64,000 bases of DNA from assembly GCA_025355995.1 (NCBI GenBank), contig JANXYQ010000096.1, positions 46,147 through 110,146 on the forward strand, in the 5' to 3' direction. Position numbers and translations under genes: made by a program. Shown piece after piece: positions 38,315-47,964 of the stretch; position 1 is the stretch's first letter, and each line of letters starts with the position of its first letter. This DNA comes from Spirochaetaceae bacterium. GTDB lineage: Bacteria; Spirochaetota; Spirochaetia; Treponematales; Rectinemataceae. Under the pieces are notes generated by a model. That model worked only from the letters and a program-made list of their open reading frames with translations, did not search any database and had not been told where the DNA came from.

Positions 38315-38324
38315 AATTTCGCCC

Positions 38325-40406
38325 ATGGCAGACCTAGCGTCGCTCTCCATCCGCGATATCGGCATCCTCGCCCATATCGACGCCGGCAAGACGAGCCTGA
38401 CCGAGCGGCTGCTCTTCGTCTCGGGACGGATCCGCGAGGCCGGCGACATAGACGAGGGAACGACGACGACCGACTACCTCGAGGTGGAGAGGGCCAGGGG
38501 CATAACGATCAAGGCCGCCGCCGCCAATCTCGAGTGGGGCCGGGTCCGGATCAATATCATCGATACCCCGGGGCACGTAGATTTCTCGTCCGAGGTGGGG
38601 AGGTCCCTGCGCGCGCTCGATGGGGCGATCGTCCTCGTCTGCGCGGTGGCGGGCGTCCAGTCGCGCACCCAGGCACTGTACCGCGCCTGCGCGCGCCGGG
38701 GGGTCGCCAGGCTGGCCTTCGTCAACAAGATGGACAGGCGTGGGGCCTCCTTCGAACGCGCCCTGGGCGACTTCGTTCGGCTCCTCGATCCGGGAGCGGT
38801 GGCGATCCAGCTTCCTTGGGGCGAGGGCGAGGCCTTCCGCGGGGTCGTCGACCTGGTCGAGATGAAAGCCTACGATTTTTCCGGCCCCTCGGAGACCGCG
38901 GCGCCCCGGCCGGAGCCCTCTCCGATGCCGCCGGAGCTCGCGGAGCGCGCGTCGGCGGCCAGGGTGGCGCTGGCCGAGCTCCTCGCCGAGCTGGACCCCG
39001 GCATCATGGAGGATTTCGTGGCGGGCAGGGAGACCCCGCCCGAGAGGCTCAAGGCCGGCCTCAGGGCGGCGGTCCTGTCCGGGCGCGCCACTCCGGTCCT
39101 CTGCGGCTCGGCCTTCTGCGACGGCGCGGCCGTCCTCCTCCTCGACGCCGTCGCCGATTACCTCCCGGCTCCCAGCGAGGCCGCCCGCCCCGAGGGGAAG
39201 GACCCAGCCACGGGCGAGGGCGTCGCGCTCGGTCCCGGCGGCCCCTTCTCGGGCCTCGTCTTCAAGACCTCCGGCGACCCCAATTTCGGCCGCCTCTCGT
39301 GGCTGCGCGTGCGGTCGGGGCGCGCGGCGGTGGGCGACCGGGTCCTGGACGTCGGGGCGGGCAAGCTCGTTCGCATAACGCGCATCTTCGAGATACAAGC
39401 CGATAGGCTGGAGTCCGTGCCCAACGCGTCCGACGGCGCCATCGTCGCCCTCGCGCTCGGCGGCCAGGGCGTCGGCGCCACGGGCGCCACGCTCTGCGAC
39501 CCGCGCCGGCCGCTGCTCTACGAGCCCATCGGCTTCGAGGAGCCGGTCGTTTCCCTCGCGCTCGAGCCGAGGACGAGGGAGGACGGGGCGCGCCTTCGCG
39601 CGGGTGCCGCCGCCCTCGCCGACGAGGATCCCTCGATCAGGCTGCGCGAGGACTCCCAGACCGGCCGCATCGAGCTGTCGGGAATGGGGGAGCTCCATCT
39701 CGAGGTGGCGACCGAGCGCCTGGAGCGGGATTACGGCGCGCGCTTCCGCACGGGGAAACCCCGCGTCGCCTACCGCGAGCTCCTCGCCGGTACCGCTGCG
39801 GCCTCGGAGGCCTTCGACCGCGACCTGGGCGGGGAGAGGGCGCGGGCCACCGTATCCCTGAGCCTGTGGTCGGGCGCGGAGCTCAAGGGCTTCTCCTTCG
39901 CGGCCAGTCCCGCCCTGCGCGCGGCTTCGTCCGTCGTCGAGGCGGCGCGGCGGGGCGCGGAGGCAGCCCTGAGCGTCGGGCCGAGCGCGGGCTTCCCCCT
40001 CGAGAGCGCGAGGGTCGTTCTCGAGGGCCTCGCCCTTCCGGGGGGCTCGCCTTCGAGCCCGGGGAAGGCCGCGGAGCGGGCGGTCGAGATAGCGGCTTCC
40101 CTCGCCGCCGGAAAGGCCCTCCGGGAGGCGGGGACGGTCATCGTAGAGCCCGTAATGCGCCTCGAGCTGACCGTCGGTGAGGAATTCCTCGGGTTGGCAG
40201 CGGCGGCGATCTCGGGCAGAGGCGGCCGCATCGAGTCCATCGACGCCGCGCCCGAGGGTAGGAGCCTGCTATCGGGCGCCGCCCCGCTCCGCCGCCTCTT
40301 CGGCTTCGCGGGCGAGCTGCGTTCGGTCACCGAGGGCAGGGCGGAGTATTCGGCGCGATTCCTGCGCTTCGAGCCTGTCACCCCCGGATTTTCGGAGTAT
40401 TATTAA
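38325..40406 (+). CDS. Elongation factor G-like GTPase (divergent paralogue)
   Basis: A 693-residue translational GTPase with AHIDAGKT (16-23), ERARGITI, DTPGHVDF, NKMD and a G5-like CGSAF, followed by EF-G domains II-V (GRIELSGMGELHLEVATERL in domain III). Overall layout is EF-G rather than EF-Tu, LepA or TypA. The N-terminus (DIGILAHIDAGKTSLTERLL) is shortened relative to housekeeping EF-G, and domain IV is Ala/Gly/Ser-rich and diverged, so it may be a specialised or ribosome-recycling/protection-type form. It occupies the fusA position before tuf but has its own start and no co-transcription with rpsG. Confidence 0.82.
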   Translation: MADLASLSIRDIGILAHIDAGKTSLTERLLFVSGRIREAGDIDEGTTTTDYLEVERARGITIKAAAANLEWGRVRINIIDTPGHVDFSSEVGRSLRALDGAIVLVCAVAGVQSRTQALYRACARRGVARLAFVNKMDRRGASFERALGDFVRLLDPGAVAIQLPWGEGEAFRGVVDLVEMKAYDFSGPSETAAPRPEPSPMPPELAERASAARVALAELLAELDPGIMEDFVAGRETPPERLKAGLRAAVLSGRATPVLCGSAFCDGAAVLLLDAVADYLPAPSEAARPEGKDPATGEGVALGPGGPFSGLVFKTSGDPNFGRLSWLRVRSGRAAVGDRVLDVGAGKLVRITRIFEIQADRLESVPNASDGAIVALALGGQGVGATGATLCDPRRPLLYEPIGFEEPVVSLALEPRTREDGARLRAGAAALADEDPSIRLREDSQTGRIELSGMGELHLEVATERLERDYGARFRTGKPRVAYRELLAGTAAASEAFDRDLGGERARATVSLSLWSGAELKGFSFAASPALRAASSVVEAARRGAEAALSVGPSAGFPLESARVVLEGLALPGGSPSSPGKAAERAVEIAASLAAGKALREAGTVIVEPVMRLELTVGEEFLGLAAAAISGRGGRIESIDAAPEGRSLLSGAAPLRRLFGFAGELRSVTEGRAEYSARFLRFEPVTPGFSEYY

Positions 40407-40439
40407 CCGAATGCATCGTGGAACGCGCTCTTTCGCTAC

Positions 40440-40468
40440 TTGATTCGACCTGGACTCTCCTATATACT
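40440..40468 (+). promoter_or_regulatory. Promoter of tuf and the S10 cluster
   Basis: TTGATT - 17 bases - TATACT, then a 53-base leader with AGGAGGAG (40508-40515) 6 bases before the tuf ATG. No other strong promoter was found before the terminator at 56049, so this may drive much of the 15-kb cluster. Confidence 0.75.
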
Positions 40469-40521
40469 CCGAAAGCTCACTATGAATACCATTGGCGGGA
40501 CAAAGCCAGGAGGAGTTTTAT

Positions 40522-41712
40522 ATGGCCAAAGAGAAGTTCGTGCGGAATAAGCCGCATATGAACGTCGGTACGATCGGTCACATCGACCACGGAAAGACGA
40601 CGCTCAGCGCCGCTATCACCCAGTTCTGCTCGCGCAAATTCGGTGACAAGGCGATGAAGTTCGACGACATCGACAACGCGCCGGAAGAGAAGGCCCGCGG
40701 TATTACGATCAACACCCGCCACCTCGAGTACCAGTCCGCCAAGCGCCACTACGCGCATATAGACTGCCCCGGCCACGCCGACTATATCAAGAACATGATC
40801 ACCGGCGCCGCGCAGATGGACGGCGCCATCGTCGTCGTGTCGGCGCCCGACTCGGTCATGCCCCAGACCCGCGAGCACGTCCTCCTTGCCCGTCAGGTCG
40901 GCGTCCCCTCGATCCTCGTCTTCCTTAATAAGGTAGACCTCGTCGACGATCCCGAGCTCATCGATCTCGTCGAGGAGGAGATCCGGGACCTCCTCAAGTT
41001 CCAGAAGTTCCCCGGCGACACGACCCCGATCATCAGGGGCTCCGCCTTCAAGGCGCTCTCCGAGCCCGACAACACCGAGGCGACCAAGTGCATCCAGGAA
41101 CTCCTGGACGCCATGGACAGCTTCTTCCCCGACCCCGAGCGCGTGACCGACAAGCCCTTCCTGATGCCGATCGAGGACGTCTTCTCGATCTCCGGCCGCG
41201 GGACGGTCGTTACGGGCCGCATCGAGCGCGGCATCGTCAAGATCAACGAGACGATCGAGATCGTCGGAATCAAGCCTACGAAGTCCACGGTCGTCACGGG
41301 CATCGAGATGTTCAACAAGCTCCTCGACGAGGGCCGGGCCGGCGACAACGTCGGCACCCTGCTTCGCGGTATCGACAAAAAAGAGGTCGAGCGTGGTCAG
41401 GTTCTCGCCAAGCCGGGCTCGATCACCCCGCACACGAAGTTCAAGGGCCAGATCTACTGCCTGAATACCCAGGAAGGCGGTCGCCACAGCCCCTTCTTCG
41501 CCGGCTACAGGCCCCAGTTCTATTTCCGGACCACCGACATCACCGGCACCGTAACCCTTCCCGAGGGGAAGGAGATGGTCATGCCCGGCGACAATACCGA
41601 GATCATCGTCGAGCTGATCTACCCGATCGCCATGGAGAAGGGTCTAAAGTTCGCCATCCGCGAGGGCGGGCGAACGGTCGCCTCCGGCCAGGTCATCGAA
41701 GTAGTAGAGTAA
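40522..41712 (+). CDS. tuf: Elongation factor Tu
   Basis: A 396-residue EF-Tu delivering aminoacyl-tRNA to the ribosome. GTPase motifs: GHIDHGKT (19-26, with Ile where most have Val), [17 protein letters not shown] and SAFKAL; domains II and III ([36 protein letters not shown]) are complete. The ATG at 40522 follows a strong AGGAGG. A hairpin separates it from rpsJ. Confidence 0.98.
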   Translation: MAKEKFVRNKPHMNVGTIGHIDHGKTTLSAAITQFCSRKFGDKAMKFDDIDNAPEEKARGITINTRHLEYQSAKRHYAHIDCPGHADYIKNMITGAAQMDGAIVVVSAPDSVMPQTREHVLLARQVGVPSILVFLNKVDLVDDPELIDLVEEEIRDLLKFQKFPGDTTPIIRGSAFKALSEPDNTEATKCIQELLDAMDSFFPDPERVTDKPFLMPIEDVFSISGRGTVVTGRIERGIVKINETIEIVGIKPTKSTVVTGIEMFNKLLDEGRAGDNVGTLLRGIDKKEVERGQVLAKPGSITPHTKFKGQIYCLNTQEGGRHSPFFAGYRPQFYFRTTDITGTVTLPEGKEMVMPGDNTEIIVELIYPIAMEKGLKFAIREGGRTVASGQVIEVVE

Positions 41713-41719
41713 GGGCGTA

Positions 41720-41759
41720 ATAAGTGCCGATGCCCGCTATGCGCGGTGTCGGCACTTAT
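41720..41759 (+). other. Hairpin between tuf and rpsJ
   Basis: ATAAGTGCCGA pairs perfectly with TCGGCACTTAT (11 bp) and encloses a second stem CCGC/GCGG. No T run follows. It begins 8 bases after the tuf stop; the remaining gap to rpsJ (about 165 bases) shows nothing else clear. It may stabilise the abundant tuf message or attenuate read-through to the S10 cluster. Confidence 0.55.
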
Positions 41760-41925
41760 GGTATGGTATCGAGCGGTCGGGCGTCCTTGGGGCGGCGGCC
41801 GCGGCCAAGGCGACTTGGCTTTCCACGGCGGAGCTCCCCAGCCCCGCAGCGATGCGCTTCGATTGCTCGCCCGCCAGGGTACGGCAGCCGGGGACGCGCG
41901 CAAGAGATCTTTGGAGGACCGCAGC

Positions 41926-42231
41926 ATGAAGGACAGGATTCGAGTCAGACTCAGGGGCTTCGATGTCCGTCTAATAGACGACAGCGCTAGGGGCATCGTA
42001 CAGACCGTCCAGAAGGCGGGCGCCAAGGTGTCGGGACCGATCCCGCTGCCGACGCGCATCAACAAGTACACCGTGCTCCGCTCGCCCCACGTCCACAAGA
42101 AGTCCAGGGAGCAGTTCGAGATGAGGACGCACAAGCGCCTGATCGATATCATCGATCCTACCCCCGACGTCATGGACGCCCTCATGAAGCTCGAGCTGCC
42201 CGCGGGCGTCGACGTAGAGATCAAGCAGTAA
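41926..42231 (+). CDS. rpsJ: 30S ribosomal protein S10
   Basis: A 101-residue S10 ([40 protein letters not shown]). It is also the NusE antitermination factor. The true start is the ATG at 41926 after TTGGAGG; the frame is open further upstream but not conserved. A 122-base gap to rplC follows, the widest within the ribosomal cluster, and contains a repeated AAGCAGTAA. Confidence 0.97.
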   Translation: MKDRIRVRLRGFDVRLIDDSARGIVQTVQKAGAKVSGPIPLPTRINKYTVLRSPHVHKKSREQFEMRTHKRLIDIIDPTPDVMDALMKLELPAGVDVEIKQ

Positions 42232-42353
42232 GGCTTTCGGCTTTACTCGTGTCCCGGCGGCAAACCGCGCCGAGGACTAAGCAGTAAACGCCCGACCGGC
42301 CCCAGGCCCGCGAGGCCAGCCGCGCCGAAGCGTTCAACGCTAGGAGTTACGAT

Positions 42354-42980
42354 ATGATCGGATTAATCGGAAAGAAGACGGGCATGACCCAGGTCTTCGA
42401 CGACACCGGCCGCCTGATACCCGTCACGGTTATCGAGTTCGCCCCGAACGTCGTCGTGGGCAAGAAAACCGCGGAGAAGGACGGCTACGACGCCGTCGTG
42501 CTGGGCGTCTACGACAAGAAGAAGACCAGGGTTACGAAGCCCTACGGCGGCCAGTTCCCCGAGGGAATAAACCCCACCAGGATCCTCCGCGAGCTGCGCG
42601 ATTACGAGGGCGAGGTCGCCGTCGGCGACAAGCTCGGCGTCGCCACCCTCGAAGGCCTCCGTTTCGTGGACGTCGCCGCGACCAGCAAGGGCAAGGGCTT
42701 CCAGGGCGTCGTCAAGAGGTGGAAGTTCGGCGGCGGGCGCAACACGCACGGCTCCAAGTTCCACCGCGAGCCCGGCTCGACCGGCCAGAGCACCTGGCCC
42801 CACAAGACTTTCAAGAACGTGAAGCTCCCCGGCCGCATGGGCGGAGAGCGGGTTACGATCCAGAACCTCAAGGTCGTCCGCATCGATGCGGAAGCCGGGT
42901 TCATCCTCGTGCGAGGCGCCGTTCCCGGCCCGCGCACCTGCGACGTGCTCGTGCGCGACGCGGTCAAGAAGACGAAGTAA
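42354..42980 (+). CDS. rplC: 50S ribosomal protein L3
   Basis: A 208-residue L3: GLIGKKTGMTQVFDD at the N-terminus and HGSKFHREPGSTGQSTWPHK near 135 reaching toward the peptidyl-transferase centre. TAGGAG precedes the ATG. Confidence 0.98.
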   Translation: MIGLIGKKTGMTQVFDDTGRLIPVTVIEFAPNVVVGKKTAEKDGYDAVVLGVYDKKKTRVTKPYGGQFPEGINPTRILRELRDYEGEVAVGDKLGVATLEGLRFVDVAATSKGKGFQGVVKRWKFGGGRNTHGSKFHREPGSTGQSTWPHKTFKNVKLPGRMGGERVTIQNLKVVRIDAEAGFILVRGAVPGPRTCDVLVRDAVKKTK

Positions 42981-42995
42981 GGCGGAGGACCCAGC

Positions 42996-43631
42996 ATGGA
43001 AAGGAAAGTCGTTTCCTTAAAGGGGAAGGAGCTCAGGTCTATCGAGCTCTCCGATGCCGTATTCGGTCTTCCCATCAACGATGACGTCATCTATTACGCG
43101 ATAAACAACGAGCTGGCCAACAAGCGGCTCGGGACGGCCTGCACGAAGGACCGCGGCGAAGTCCACGGATCCAACCGAAGGCCCTACGCCCAGAAAGGCA
43201 CCGGCCGCGCGAGGCAGGGCGACTACAAGTCTCCCGTGTACGTCGGCGGCGGAACGGCCTTCGGGCCCAAGCCCAGGGATTTCTCCTTCGCCCTTCCTAA
43301 GAAGGTGAAGCGCCTCGCCCTCAAGACCATCCTGAGCCTCAAGGCCCAGGATGGCACGATGCAGATCGTCGAGGACTTCACCGTCGAGAGCGGCAAGACT
43401 AAGGATTTCGTCAAGAAGCTCGAGTCGATCGCCTCCGACAAGGACGCCACCCGAACCGTGGTCATCCTCAAGGACGACGACGCGGACGTGAAGCGCGCCG
43501 GGCGCAACCTCCCCTGGCTGAGCTTCCTCTCGTACAACCGGCTCAGGGCCCACGACCTCTTCTACGGTAGGAAGGTCATCGTGCTCGAGTCGGCCGTGAA
43601 AGAACTCAACGAGTTCTACGCGGATAAGTAA
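42996..43631 (+). CDS. rplD: 50S ribosomal protein L4
   Basis: A 211-residue L4: NRRPYAQKGTGRARQGDYKS is the loop that lines the exit tunnel. In E. coli L4 represses the S10 operon; no matching leader hairpin is recognised before rpsJ here. Confidence 0.97.
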   Translation: MERKVVSLKGKELRSIELSDAVFGLPINDDVIYYAINNELANKRLGTACTKDRGEVHGSNRRPYAQKGTGRARQGDYKSPVYVGGGTAFGPKPRDFSFALPKKVKRLALKTILSLKAQDGTMQIVEDFTVESGKTKDFVKKLESIASDKDATRTVVILKDDDADVKRAGRNLPWLSFLSYNRLRAHDLFYGRKVIVLESAVKELNEFYADK

Positions 43632-43642
43632 GGAGCCGGAGA

Positions 43643-43927
43643 ATGGAATACGATTCGATCCTTATAGCCCCGGTGCTCACAGAGAAGAGCAACGTCGCCC
43701 GAGACATCGGGCACTACGCCTTCAAGGTCGATCCGCGGGCCGACAAGCGCCAGATCATGGAGGCGGTGCGCCGCATGTTCAGCGTGAACCCGGTCTCCTG
43801 CAATATCATCAACGTCAAGTCCAAGCCGAAGCGGCTCCGCAACCGCCCCGGCAAGACCGCTACCTGGAAGAAGGCGATCGTCAGGCTCTCCGCCGGCGAG
43901 AAGATAGCCATCTTCGAGGGCGCGTAG
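43643..43927 (+). CDS. rplW: 50S ribosomal protein L23
   Basis: A 94-residue L23 ([36 protein letters not shown]) at the tunnel exit, where trigger factor and SRP dock. Confidence 0.97.
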   Translation: MEYDSILIAPVLTEKSNVARDIGHYAFKVDPRADKRQIMEAVRRMFSVNPVSCNIINVKSKPKRLRNRPGKTATWKKAIVRLSAGEKIAIFEGA

Positions 43928-43943
43928 GCGCGGGGGGAGCAAG

Positions 43944-44774
43944 ATGGCAATCAAGACTTTCAGGCCGATAACGCCTGGCTTACGGCACCGCGTCCAGGTG
44001 ATCAATACGGAGATCACCGACAACGCGAGCGAGCCGGAGAAGTCCCTTACCCGGGGCAAGCACTCCCACGGCGGGCGGGCCGCCAACGGCCGCATCTCCG
44101 TGCGGCACCAGGGCGGCGGGCACAAGCAGAGGTACCGCGAGATCGATTTCAAGCGCGACAAGACCGGCGTCCCCGGCATCGTCGCGGCGATCGAGTACGA
44201 CCCGAACCGGTCGGCCAACATCGCCCTCATCAAGTACGTGGACGGCGAGAAACGATATATCCTGAGCCCTAAGGGGCTCGAGGTCGGCAAGAAGGTGCTC
44301 TCCGGCGCCGGATCGCCGATCGAGCCGGGCAACGCGCTGCCCCTCGAGCTGATCCCGGTCGGCATCATCGTCCACAACGTCGAGCTCACCCTCGGCAAGG
44401 GCGGCCAGATGGCCCGTACCGCGGGCGCTTCGGCCCTGATCGCGTCCAAGGAAGGCGACTACGTCGTCGTGAAACTGCCGTCCGGAGAGCTCCGGATGGT
44501 CTTCAAGAAGTGCATGGCGACCATCGGCTCCGTCGGAAACGACGAGCATATGAACGAACGATTGGGCAAGGCGGGCAGGACCCGCTGGCTAGGAGTTCGT
44601 CCCACCGTGCGAGGAACCGTAATGAATCCGGTAGATCATCCGCACGGAGGCGGCGAGGGACGGGGCAAGGGCTACAAGCAGCCAGTGTCCCCGTGGGGCC
44701 AGCCGGCGAAGGGCTACAAGACGCGCGACACGCACAAGCCGTCCAGCCGCTTCATCGTCAAGCGCAGGAAGTGA
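43944..44774 (+). CDS. rplB: 50S ribosomal protein L2
   Basis: A 276-residue L2: [20 protein letters not shown] near 50 and the C-terminal [17 protein letters not shown] with the conserved His near the peptidyl-transferase centre. Confidence 0.98.
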   Translation: MAIKTFRPITPGLRHRVQVINTEITDNASEPEKSLTRGKHSHGGRAANGRISVRHQGGGHKQRYREIDFKRDKTGVPGIVAAIEYDPNRSANIALIKYVDGEKRYILSPKGLEVGKKVLSGAGSPIEPGNALPLELIPVGIIVHNVELTLGKGGQMARTAGASALIASKEGDYVVVKLPSGELRMVFKKCMATIGSVGNDEHMNERLGKAGRTRWLGVRPTVRGTVMNPVDHPHGGGEGRGKGYKQPVSPWGQPAKGYKTRDTHKPSSRFIVKRRK

Positions 44775-44785
44775 GGTAACAGCCG

Positions 44786-45070
44786 ATGTCCAGGTCCGTA
44801 AAGAAGGGGCCCTTCATCGAGAAGAGCCTGTACAAGAAGATCATCGAGATGAGCAAGGTCGCGGGCGACAGGAAGATGGTGAAGACCTTTTCCCGGACCT
44901 CGACCATCATCCCCGAAATGGTGGGGATGACCATCTCCGTATACAACGGGAAGACGTGGATCCCGGTCTACGTGACCGAGAACCTCGTCGGCCACAAGCT
45001 CGGCGAGTTCGCCCCGACGCGCGTATTCCGCGGTCACGCCGGAAGCGACAAGAAAGCCGAGAAGAAGTAG
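44786..45070 (+). CDS. rpsS: 30S ribosomal protein S19
   Basis: A 94-residue S19: [37 protein letters not shown] and [16 protein letters not shown]. It sits in the 30S head next to S13. Confidence 0.97.
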   Translation: MSRSVKKGPFIEKSLYKKIIEMSKVAGDRKMVKTFSRTSTIIPEMVGMTISVYNGKTWIPVYVTENLVGHKLGEFAPTRVFRGHAGSDKKAEKK

Positions 45071-45079
45071 GGGCGGGAA

Positions 45080-45448
45080 ATGGCAGAAACCAAGACTGGA
45101 TACCGCGCCACGGCCAAGTGGCTCATCGCGTCTCCCTCCAAGGTCCGCCCCGTGGCCGACCTCGTGAGGAGGAAGCCCTACGCCGAGGCGATCGCGATCC
45201 TCGACAACGTGCCCAACAAGGGCGCCGGCCTCATCAAGAAGGTCGTCGTCTCCGCGGCCGCGAACGCCCTCAACCGGAACCGTAAGCTCGACGAGGACAT
45301 GCTCTACGTCAAGGAGATACGGATCGACGAGGGCCCGCGCATGAGGCGGGTGTGGTTCAGGGCTCGAGGCAGGGCGGACATGCTCATCAAGAGGATGTGC
45401 CACATCTCCTGCGTGATCGACGAGATCGGAAAGAAGACGGAGGCGTAA
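45080..45448 (+). CDS. rplV: 50S ribosomal protein L22
   Basis: A 122-residue L22: [20 protein letters not shown] and the tunnel beta-hairpin [18 protein letters not shown], where macrolide-resistance mutations can arise; no such deletion is evident. Confidence 0.97.
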   Translation: MAETKTGYRATAKWLIASPSKVRPVADLVRRKPYAEAIAILDNVPNKGAGLIKKVVVSAAANALNRNRKLDEDMLYVKEIRIDEGPRMRRVWFRARGRADMLIKRMCHISCVIDEIGKKTEA

Positions 45449-45449
45449 T

Positions 45450-46313
45450 ATGGGAAATAAAGTAAATCCCATCGGGCTGCGCTTAGGGATAAACAAGGAC
45501 TGGAAGTCCCGCTGGTACGTAGACCCGCGCGAGTACGCTAAGACTCTCCACGAGGACCTCGCGCTTCGACGCAGGATAGTAGAGCTCCCCGAGTGCAAGG
45601 GTGCGGATATCTCCGAGGTCGAGATCGTGCGACACCCGCAGCGGGTGACCGTGGTGATCCACACCGCGCGCCCCGGCGTGCTCATCGGCGTCAAGGGCGC
45701 CAACATCGAGCGCATCGGCGGCGAGCTTCAGAAGATCGCGACGAAGAAAGTCCAGATCAAGATCAAGGAAGTCAAGAAGACCGATACCAACGCCCAGATC
45801 GTCGCGCAGAACATCGCCCGGCAGCTCGAGAACCGCGGGTCCTTCCGCAAGGCGATCAAGATGTCCGTATCGAACGCGATCAAGGGCGGGGCCCAGGGCT
45901 GCAAGGTCCGAGTCTCCGGGCGCCTCGGCGGCGCCGACATGTCGCGCACCGAGGAGCACAAGGACGGCCGCGTCCCCCTCCACACCCTGCGCGCCGACAT
46001 CGACTACGGCTTCGCCGAGTCCTCGACGACCTTCGGGCGCATCGGCGTCAAGGTCTGGATCTACCAGGGCATGGTGTATCGCTCAGACAAGAACGAGGAC
46101 GCGGGAATGCTGGTCCGCAAGCAGCGCCGCGATTTCGATAACCCCCGAGACGAAGCGCGGGGCGACCGCAGGCCGCGGGACGACTCGCGCCGCAGCGACG
46201 CTGGCGAGCGGCCCGCGCCGAGGCCCGAGCGGCCCGTTAGGCCGAGCGACGGCCGCGAGGGCGAAGCCCCGCGACGCGGCTCCGCGGGCGACGACACCCG
46301 GGCGAGGAGCTAG
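45450..46313 (+). CDS. rpsC: 30S ribosomal protein S3 with long C-terminal tail
   Basis: A 287-residue S3. The KH domain ([20 protein letters not shown]) and C-terminal domain ([20 protein letters not shown]) are normal. After about residue 225 comes a 60-residue low-complexity tail rich in Arg, Asp, Pro and Gly ([19 protein letters not shown]) absent from E. coli S3 (233 residues). It starts one base after the rplV stop codon. Confidence 0.96.
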   Translation: MGNKVNPIGLRLGINKDWKSRWYVDPREYAKTLHEDLALRRRIVELPECKGADISEVEIVRHPQRVTVVIHTARPGVLIGVKGANIERIGGELQKIATKKVQIKIKEVKKTDTNAQIVAQNIARQLENRGSFRKAIKMSVSNAIKGGAQGCKVRVSGRLGGADMSRTEEHKDGRVPLHTLRADIDYGFAESSTTFGRIGVKVWIYQGMVYRSDKNEDAGMLVRKQRRDFDNPRDEARGDRRPRDDSRRSDAGERPAPRPERPVRPSDGREGEAPRRGSAGDDTRARS

Positions 46314-46316
46314 ATC

Positions 46317-46733
46317 ATGCTTAGTCCCAAGAGAGTCAAGCACAGAAAGCAGCAGCGGGGCAGGGTCCACGGCGACGCGCATACCGGGAACACTATCGCC
46401 TTCGGCGAGTTCGGCCTGGTGTGCATGGAGCCGGACTGGCTCACGAACCGCCAGATCGAGGCGGCTCGCGTCGCGCTCAATCGCTATATCAAGCGCGGCG
46501 GGAAGCTCTGGATCCGCATATTTCCGGACAAGCCCTACACCAAGAAGCCCGCGGAGACGCGGATGGGCAAGGGCAAGGGCAATCTCGAGTACTGGGTCGC
46601 GGTCGTGAGGCCCGGCACAGTCCTCTTCGAGCTTTCCGGGGTCGAGCCGAAGATCGCCGAGGAGGCCATGCGCCTCGCCGGCTCCAAGCTGCCCGTGAAG
46701 ACAAGATTCACGCTTCGCGCGGATACGGAGTGA
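46317..46733 (+). CDS. rplP: 50S ribosomal protein L16
   Basis: A 138-residue L16: [40 protein letters not shown] and [10 protein letters not shown], near the A-site tRNA elbow. Only 3 bases follow the rpsC stop. Confidence 0.97.
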   Translation: MLSPKRVKHRKQQRGRVHGDAHTGNTIAFGEFGLVCMEPDWLTNRQIEAARVALNRYIKRGGKLWIRIFPDKPYTKKPAETRMGKGKGNLEYWVAVVRPGTVLFELSGVEPKIAEEAMRLAGSKLPVKTRFTLRADTE

Positions 46734-46737
46734 GGCC

Positions 46738-46971
46738 ATGAAGAACAGCTTCAAGGAGCTCAAGCTCGACGAGCTCGTCGCCAAGCGCATCGAGCTTCGC
46801 AAGAAGTATTTCGATTTCCGCTTCCAGTCGGTCGTCGGCCACGTGGAGAACCCGGTTCAGGCCAGGGTCCTTCGCCGCCAGATCGCCCGAGTGGAGACGC
46901 TGATAAACGCCACTACCGTGGCGAACGCCGCTACCCCGGCCGCCGCTACAGTGGCGACGGTCAAGAAGTAA
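46738..46971 (+). CDS. rpmC: 50S ribosomal protein L29
   Basis: A 77-residue L29: [20 protein letters not shown] and [15 protein letters not shown]. The last 20 residues are an Ala/Thr/Val-rich tail ([18 protein letters not shown]) beyond the usual end. Confidence 0.95.
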   Translation: MKNSFKELKLDELVAKRIELRKKYFDFRFQSVVGHVENPVQARVLRRQIARVETLINATTVANAATPAAATVATVKK

Positions 46972-46986
46972 GGCGAGGAGACGAAA

Positions 46987-47253
46987 GTGGAAACCGCGAA
47001 GGTCACCAGGAATAAGCAGACGTTGCAGGGCGTCGTGAAGAGCGACAAGATGGAGAAGACCATTGTCGTGGAGATCACGATGCGCAAGCTTCACCCGCTC
47101 TACAAGAAGTACGTAACCAGGAACATGAGCATAAAGGCCCACGACGAGAAGAACGAAGCCCACGAGGGCGACACCGTCAGGGTGATCGAATGCCGGCCCC
47201 TCTCCCGCGACAAGCGCTGGAGGCTGGTCGAGGTCGTCGAGAAGGCGAAATAA
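46987..47253 (+). CDS. rpsQ: 30S ribosomal protein S17, GTG start
   Basis: An 88-residue S17: LQGVVKSDKMEKTIVVEITM and HDEKNEAHEGDTVRVIECRP. The start codon is GTG, preceded by GGCGAGGAG. Confidence 0.96.
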   Translation: METAKVTRNKQTLQGVVKSDKMEKTIVVEITMRKLHPLYKKYVTRNMSIKAHDEKNEAHEGDTVRVIECRPLSRDKRWRLVEVVEKAK

Positions 47254-47265
47254 GGCAGGATCGAG

Positions 47266-47634
47266 ATGGTACAAGTAGAATCCATGCTGGTCGTCGCCGA
47301 TAATTCCGGCGCCAAGATGGTCCAGTGCATTAAGGTGCTCGGCGGCACGCGCCGGCGCTACGCGGGCATCGGCGACATCATCGTCGTCGCGGTCAAGGCC
47401 ACGACCCCCAACTCGGCGATCAAGAAGGGAACCGTGGAGAGGGCCGTAGTCGTCAGGACGCACAAGGAATACCGCCGACCGGACGGGACCTACATCCGTT
47501 TCGACGATAACGCCTGCGTCATCATAGACGCCAACAAGAACCCGAAGGGCAAGCGGATATTCGGGCCGGTGGCGCGCGAGCTCCGCGAGAGGGACTACAT
47601 GAAGATCGTGTCCCTGGCGCCCGAGGTCCTGTGA
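47266..47634 (+). CDS. rplN: 50S ribosomal protein L14
   Basis: A 122-residue L14: [40 protein letters not shown] and [20 protein letters not shown]. Confidence 0.98.
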   Translation: MVQVESMLVVADNSGAKMVQCIKVLGGTRRRYAGIGDIIVVAVKATTPNSAIKKGTVERAVVVRTHKEYRRPDGTYIRFDDNACVIIDANKNPKGKRIFGPVARELRERDYMKIVSLAPEVL

Positions 47635-47645
47635 GGAGACCGGAA

Positions 47646-47963
47646 ATGGCCGAAATCAAGTACAAGCTCCGCAAGGAGGACCAGGTCCAGGTCGTAGCCG
47701 GCAAGGACAAGGGAAAGCAGGGTAAGGTGATCAGGATCGACCGCGAGAAGGGCAGGGCTATCGTCGCGGGCTGCAACATGGTCAAGAAGGCGCAGAAGAA
47801 GCGCAAGCAGACGGACCGAGGCGGCATCGTCGAGATCGAGGCCGCGATCGCCATATCCAACATCATGATCGTCTGCCGCAAGTGCGGCCCGACCAGGATC
47901 GGCTACAAGATCGAGGGCGACGCCAAGAAGCGCGTGTGCCGCAAGTGCGGGGAGGCGCTCTGA
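47646..47963 (+). CDS. rplX: 50S ribosomal protein L24
   Basis: A 105-residue L24: the KOW motif [20 protein letters not shown], then two Cys pairs ([25 protein letters not shown]) in the C-terminal half that could bind zinc. The ATG at 47646 is used; a GTG overlapping the rplN stop would add 5 residues. Confidence 0.96.
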   Translation: MAEIKYKLRKEDQVQVVAGKDKGKQGKVIRIDREKGRAIVAGCNMVKKAQKKRKQTDRGGIVEIEAAIAISNIMIVCRKCGPTRIGYKIEGDAKKRVCRKCGEAL

Positions 47964-47964
47964 T

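Noticed and set aside
38325..40406. TetM/TetO-type tetracycline resistance protein
   Set aside because: The fold is shared, but AIQLPWGEGEAFRGVVDLVEM and the domain III layout follow EF-G. No resistance-specific loop is recognisable by eye, and the context is housekeeping.
41746..41925. Extension of rpsJ or a small gene in the tuf-rpsJ gap
   Set aside because: The frame is open but encodes no conserved sequence; S10 begins at the ATG at 41926 with its own ribosome site.
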